Translations under genes and position numbers: made by a program
Shown here: positions 5,932 through 7,565 of the stretch, in pieces
Layout: every line of letters begins with the position of its first letter
Numbering within the stretch: the first letter of the stretch is position 1
Notes under the pieces: generated by a model
The model's database searches: none
What the model saw: the letters and a program-made list of their open reading frames with translations, nothing else
What the model was told of the DNA's origin: nothing
Origin: an uncultured euryarchaeote
GTDB lineage: Archaea; Thermoplasmatota; Poseidoniia; Poseidoniales; Poseidoniaceae
Direction: 5' to 3'
DNA: 7,565 bases
Assembly: GCA_937897365.1 (NCBI GenBank)
Contig: CALCOP010000088.1
Coordinates: 1-7,565 of the forward strand

Positions 5932-7565
5932 ATGAATGGTTTGAAAGACACGGATGAACGGGTTGGTTGTATGGGAGCATGGACGGATGGACCTCGCAAA
6001 GACCCGATCCCTTGTCGCGAGGCTGATGCCGGACTGTTTGAGATTACTGCTCGTGATGGACGTGGAAGGTTAGGGCGGTTACATACCGCTCACGGCATTC
6101 TTGAGACACCCGCTTTGTTACCTGTAATCAATCCAAACATCCGTACGATTGAACCTCGAGAAATGTGGGATAGATATGGTATTGGGGCGTTGATTACGAA
6201 CTCATACATCATTTGGAAGCATGAAGAACTCAAAGAAATCGCAACCACAAAAGGAGTGCACTCGCTGCTGGATTATCCCGGCGTCATTATGACCGATTCA
6301 GGAACTTTCCAAGCATACGTCTACGGAGATGTCGAAGTTGGCGTAGAAGAAATTGTTGAGTTCCAAAACAGTATTGGAGTTGATATCGCTACCATGCTCG
6401 ATGTATTTTCACGCCCGGACATGACTGAAGAACAAGTTGCCGAATGTGTGAAAGAGACGATTCTACGAGCACCTGCAAGCCTTGAAGCAGCCGGTTCAAC
6501 GATGCTTAACGGTCCCATTCAAGGGGGACTGTTCAAACATCTACGCACACAATCTGCTCAAGGCATGGGCAAATATGATTTTGCAGTACACCCTGTTGGA
6601 GGAATTGTACCCGTCATGGAGCGACACCTCTACAAGGATTATGCGAAAATTATGCTCGCATCAATTCCTCACCTACCTCCAAACCGCCCTGTTCACATGT
6701 TTGGATGTGGGCATCCAATGCTGTTCCCGATGTCGATTGCCTTGGGTGCAGATTTGTTTGATTCAGCTGCATACGCTCTCTTCGCTCGTGATGGGCGATT
6801 GTTAACTCCATGGGGCACACAAAAAATCGAATCACTTGTTGAATGGCCTGAACGAATGCCATGCGTTGCTGCACACACTCCCCAAGAGGTTCGTAGCATG
6901 TCAAAAGACGAGAAGACTGCATTACTTGCACGTTATAACCTTGAAGTAACATTGTCCGAACTCGACCGCTGCAAACAAGCGATTCGAGATGGAACATTGT
7001 GGCGATTAGTCGAACGAAGAAGCCATCAGCATCCCGCACTTCGTGAAGCATTCTTGTGGATTTCAACAAGTCCTTACAACAAAAAACTCGACTTACAATT
7101 CTTGGACGAACTCATTCTCGATGACCGAGATGCTGCCCGAGACCGTGACCAGAATGCCGGAAAGTGGGAACATGCGTGGAACTGGATAGTTGAATCTCAG
7201 GAATCTCCACGCAGGGGAGGAGAGCCTTGGGGTGGGGATGACACTCACGTTCGGCCCCATATCAACGCTGCAAAAAACATCTTGAAAAAACGTTGGAGTC
7301 CACGAAACCATCCCGGCAAAGGCTCTCAAGAAGTCTTGGTTGCATATGGTTCCTCTGGCCCTTGGAGAGAGCGTTTAAGCGACCTCATGGTTCGTCTTGA
7401 GTATCACTGCCCTGGTTTAGAAGTGATGATCCAAACCCCCGTCGGTTTGCTTCCGTATTCGATGGAGGACCTGAATCCATTTGCCCACATTGACGGACCT
7501 CAGTGGCTATGGCGTCGCCGACCTAACCCACTTTCGATTCGCGAGGAGTTGGAACACTACGGTAT
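5932..7565 (+). CDS. tgtA: Archaeosine tRNA-guanine transglycosylase (arcTGT), 3'-partial
   Basis: This enzyme exchanges guanine 15 in the D-loop of archaeal tRNAs for preQ0, the first step of archaeosine synthesis. There are 544 codons before the right edge. After a roughly 32-residue leader, LFEITARDGRGRLGRL begins the TIM-barrel domain. Asp122 in MTDSGTFQAY and the nucleophile Asp277 in DLFDSAAYALFARDGR are intact, as are HPVGGIVPVME and MFGCGHPMLF. The archaeal TPQEVR...LLARYNL and AI.DGTLWRLVE.R..HHP-like blocks follow, then a C-terminal part ending near TPVGLLPYS, so a PUA domain would lie beyond the edge. The zinc site is unusual: the expected CxCxxC cluster is shortened to a single Cys311 (PCVAAHTPQE), and the His ligand is Tyr335. 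ATG 5932 directly follows an in-frame TAG; Met14 (5971) is an alternative start. It lies 13 bases after nfu and is probably co-transcribed with it. Confidence 0.93.
   Translation, partial: MNGLKDTDERVGCMGAWTDGPRKDPIPCREADAGLFEITARDGRGRLGRLHTAHGILETPALLPVINPNIRTIEPREMWDRYGIGALITNSYIIWKHEELKEIATTKGVHSLLDYPGVIMTDSGTFQAYVYGDVEVGVEEIVEFQNSIGVDIATMLDVFSRPDMTEEQVAECVKETILRAPASLEAAGSTMLNGPIQGGLFKHLRTQSAQGMGKYDFAVHPVGGIVPVMERHLYKDYAKIMLASIPHLPPNRPVHMFGCGHPMLFPMSIALGADLFDSAAYALFARDGRLLTPWGTQKIESLVEWPERMPCVAAHTPQEVRSMSKDEKTALLARYNLEVTLSELDRCKQAIRDGTLWRLVERRSHQHPALREAFLWISTSPYNKKLDLQFLDELILDDRDAARDRDQNAGKWEHAWNWIVESQESPRRGGEPWGGDDTHVRPHINAAKNILKKRWSPRNHPGKGSQEVLVAYGSSGPWRERLSDLMVRLEYHCPGLEVMIQTPVGLLPYSMEDLNPFAHIDGPQWLWRRRPNPLSIREELEHYG

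Noticed and set aside
5432..5980. 182-codon minus-strand open frame opposite nfu
   Set aside because: It is Ser/Pro-rich low-complexity translation antisense to a clearly recognisable Nfu domain, with no family resemblance.
6650..7069. 139-codon minus-strand open frame inside tgtA
   Set aside because: It lies opposite conserved TGT motifs including the Asp277 region and resembles no known protein.

Overview
The window reads as a piece of an archaeal genome, most likely a marine Thermoplasmatota/Poseidoniales (Marine Group II) type. That lineage is a guess from gene content; the archaeal assignment is firmer. It rests on an archaeosine-type tRNA-guanine transglycosylase at the right end, a DRG-type GTPase tail with a TGS domain at the left end, and Shine-Dalgarno sites matching the prokaryotic GGAGGTGAT consensus. 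Coding density is very high, with only about 95 bases of real intergenic space.

Layout. (1) Bases 1-208, plus strand: the last 68 codons of a DRG/Obg-like GTPase (TGS domain). Its stop codon abuts the stop codon of the next gene, which is on the opposite strand. (2) Bases 209-5350, minus strand: one compact six-gene operon, read right to left as sufC-sufB-sufD-sufS-sufE-sufT. Junctions are 4-base ATGA overlaps or gaps of 4-10 bases, and most have a clear Shine-Dalgarno site lying in or over the upstream stop codon. (3) Bases 5351-5444: a divergent regulatory region with AT-rich promoter-like sequence and a small inverted repeat. (4) Bases 5445-5918, plus strand: a protein with a NifU C-terminal (Nfu) domain and a CxxC motif, a probable Fe-S carrier. 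(5) Bases 5932-7565, plus strand: archaeosine tRNA-guanine transglycosylase, running off the right edge.

How the genes fit together. SufS (PLP cysteine desulfurase) and SufE (sulfur acceptor) mobilise sulfur from cysteine. SufB, SufC and SufD form the ATP-driven scaffold where the cluster is built. SufT (MIP18/DUF59) probably assists maturation of target proteins, and the divergent Nfu protein probably carries clusters onward. The result is a complete, bacterial-style SUF pathway in an archaeal setting, where many lineages have only SufB and SufC.

The most notable points are this complete SUF set with its gene order, a transglycosylase that keeps its catalytic aspartates but has lost most of the usual CxCxxC...H zinc site, and a SufB with Ser where Escherichia coli SufB has Cys405. 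I found no mobile elements, CRISPR arrays, RNA genes or strong terminators.
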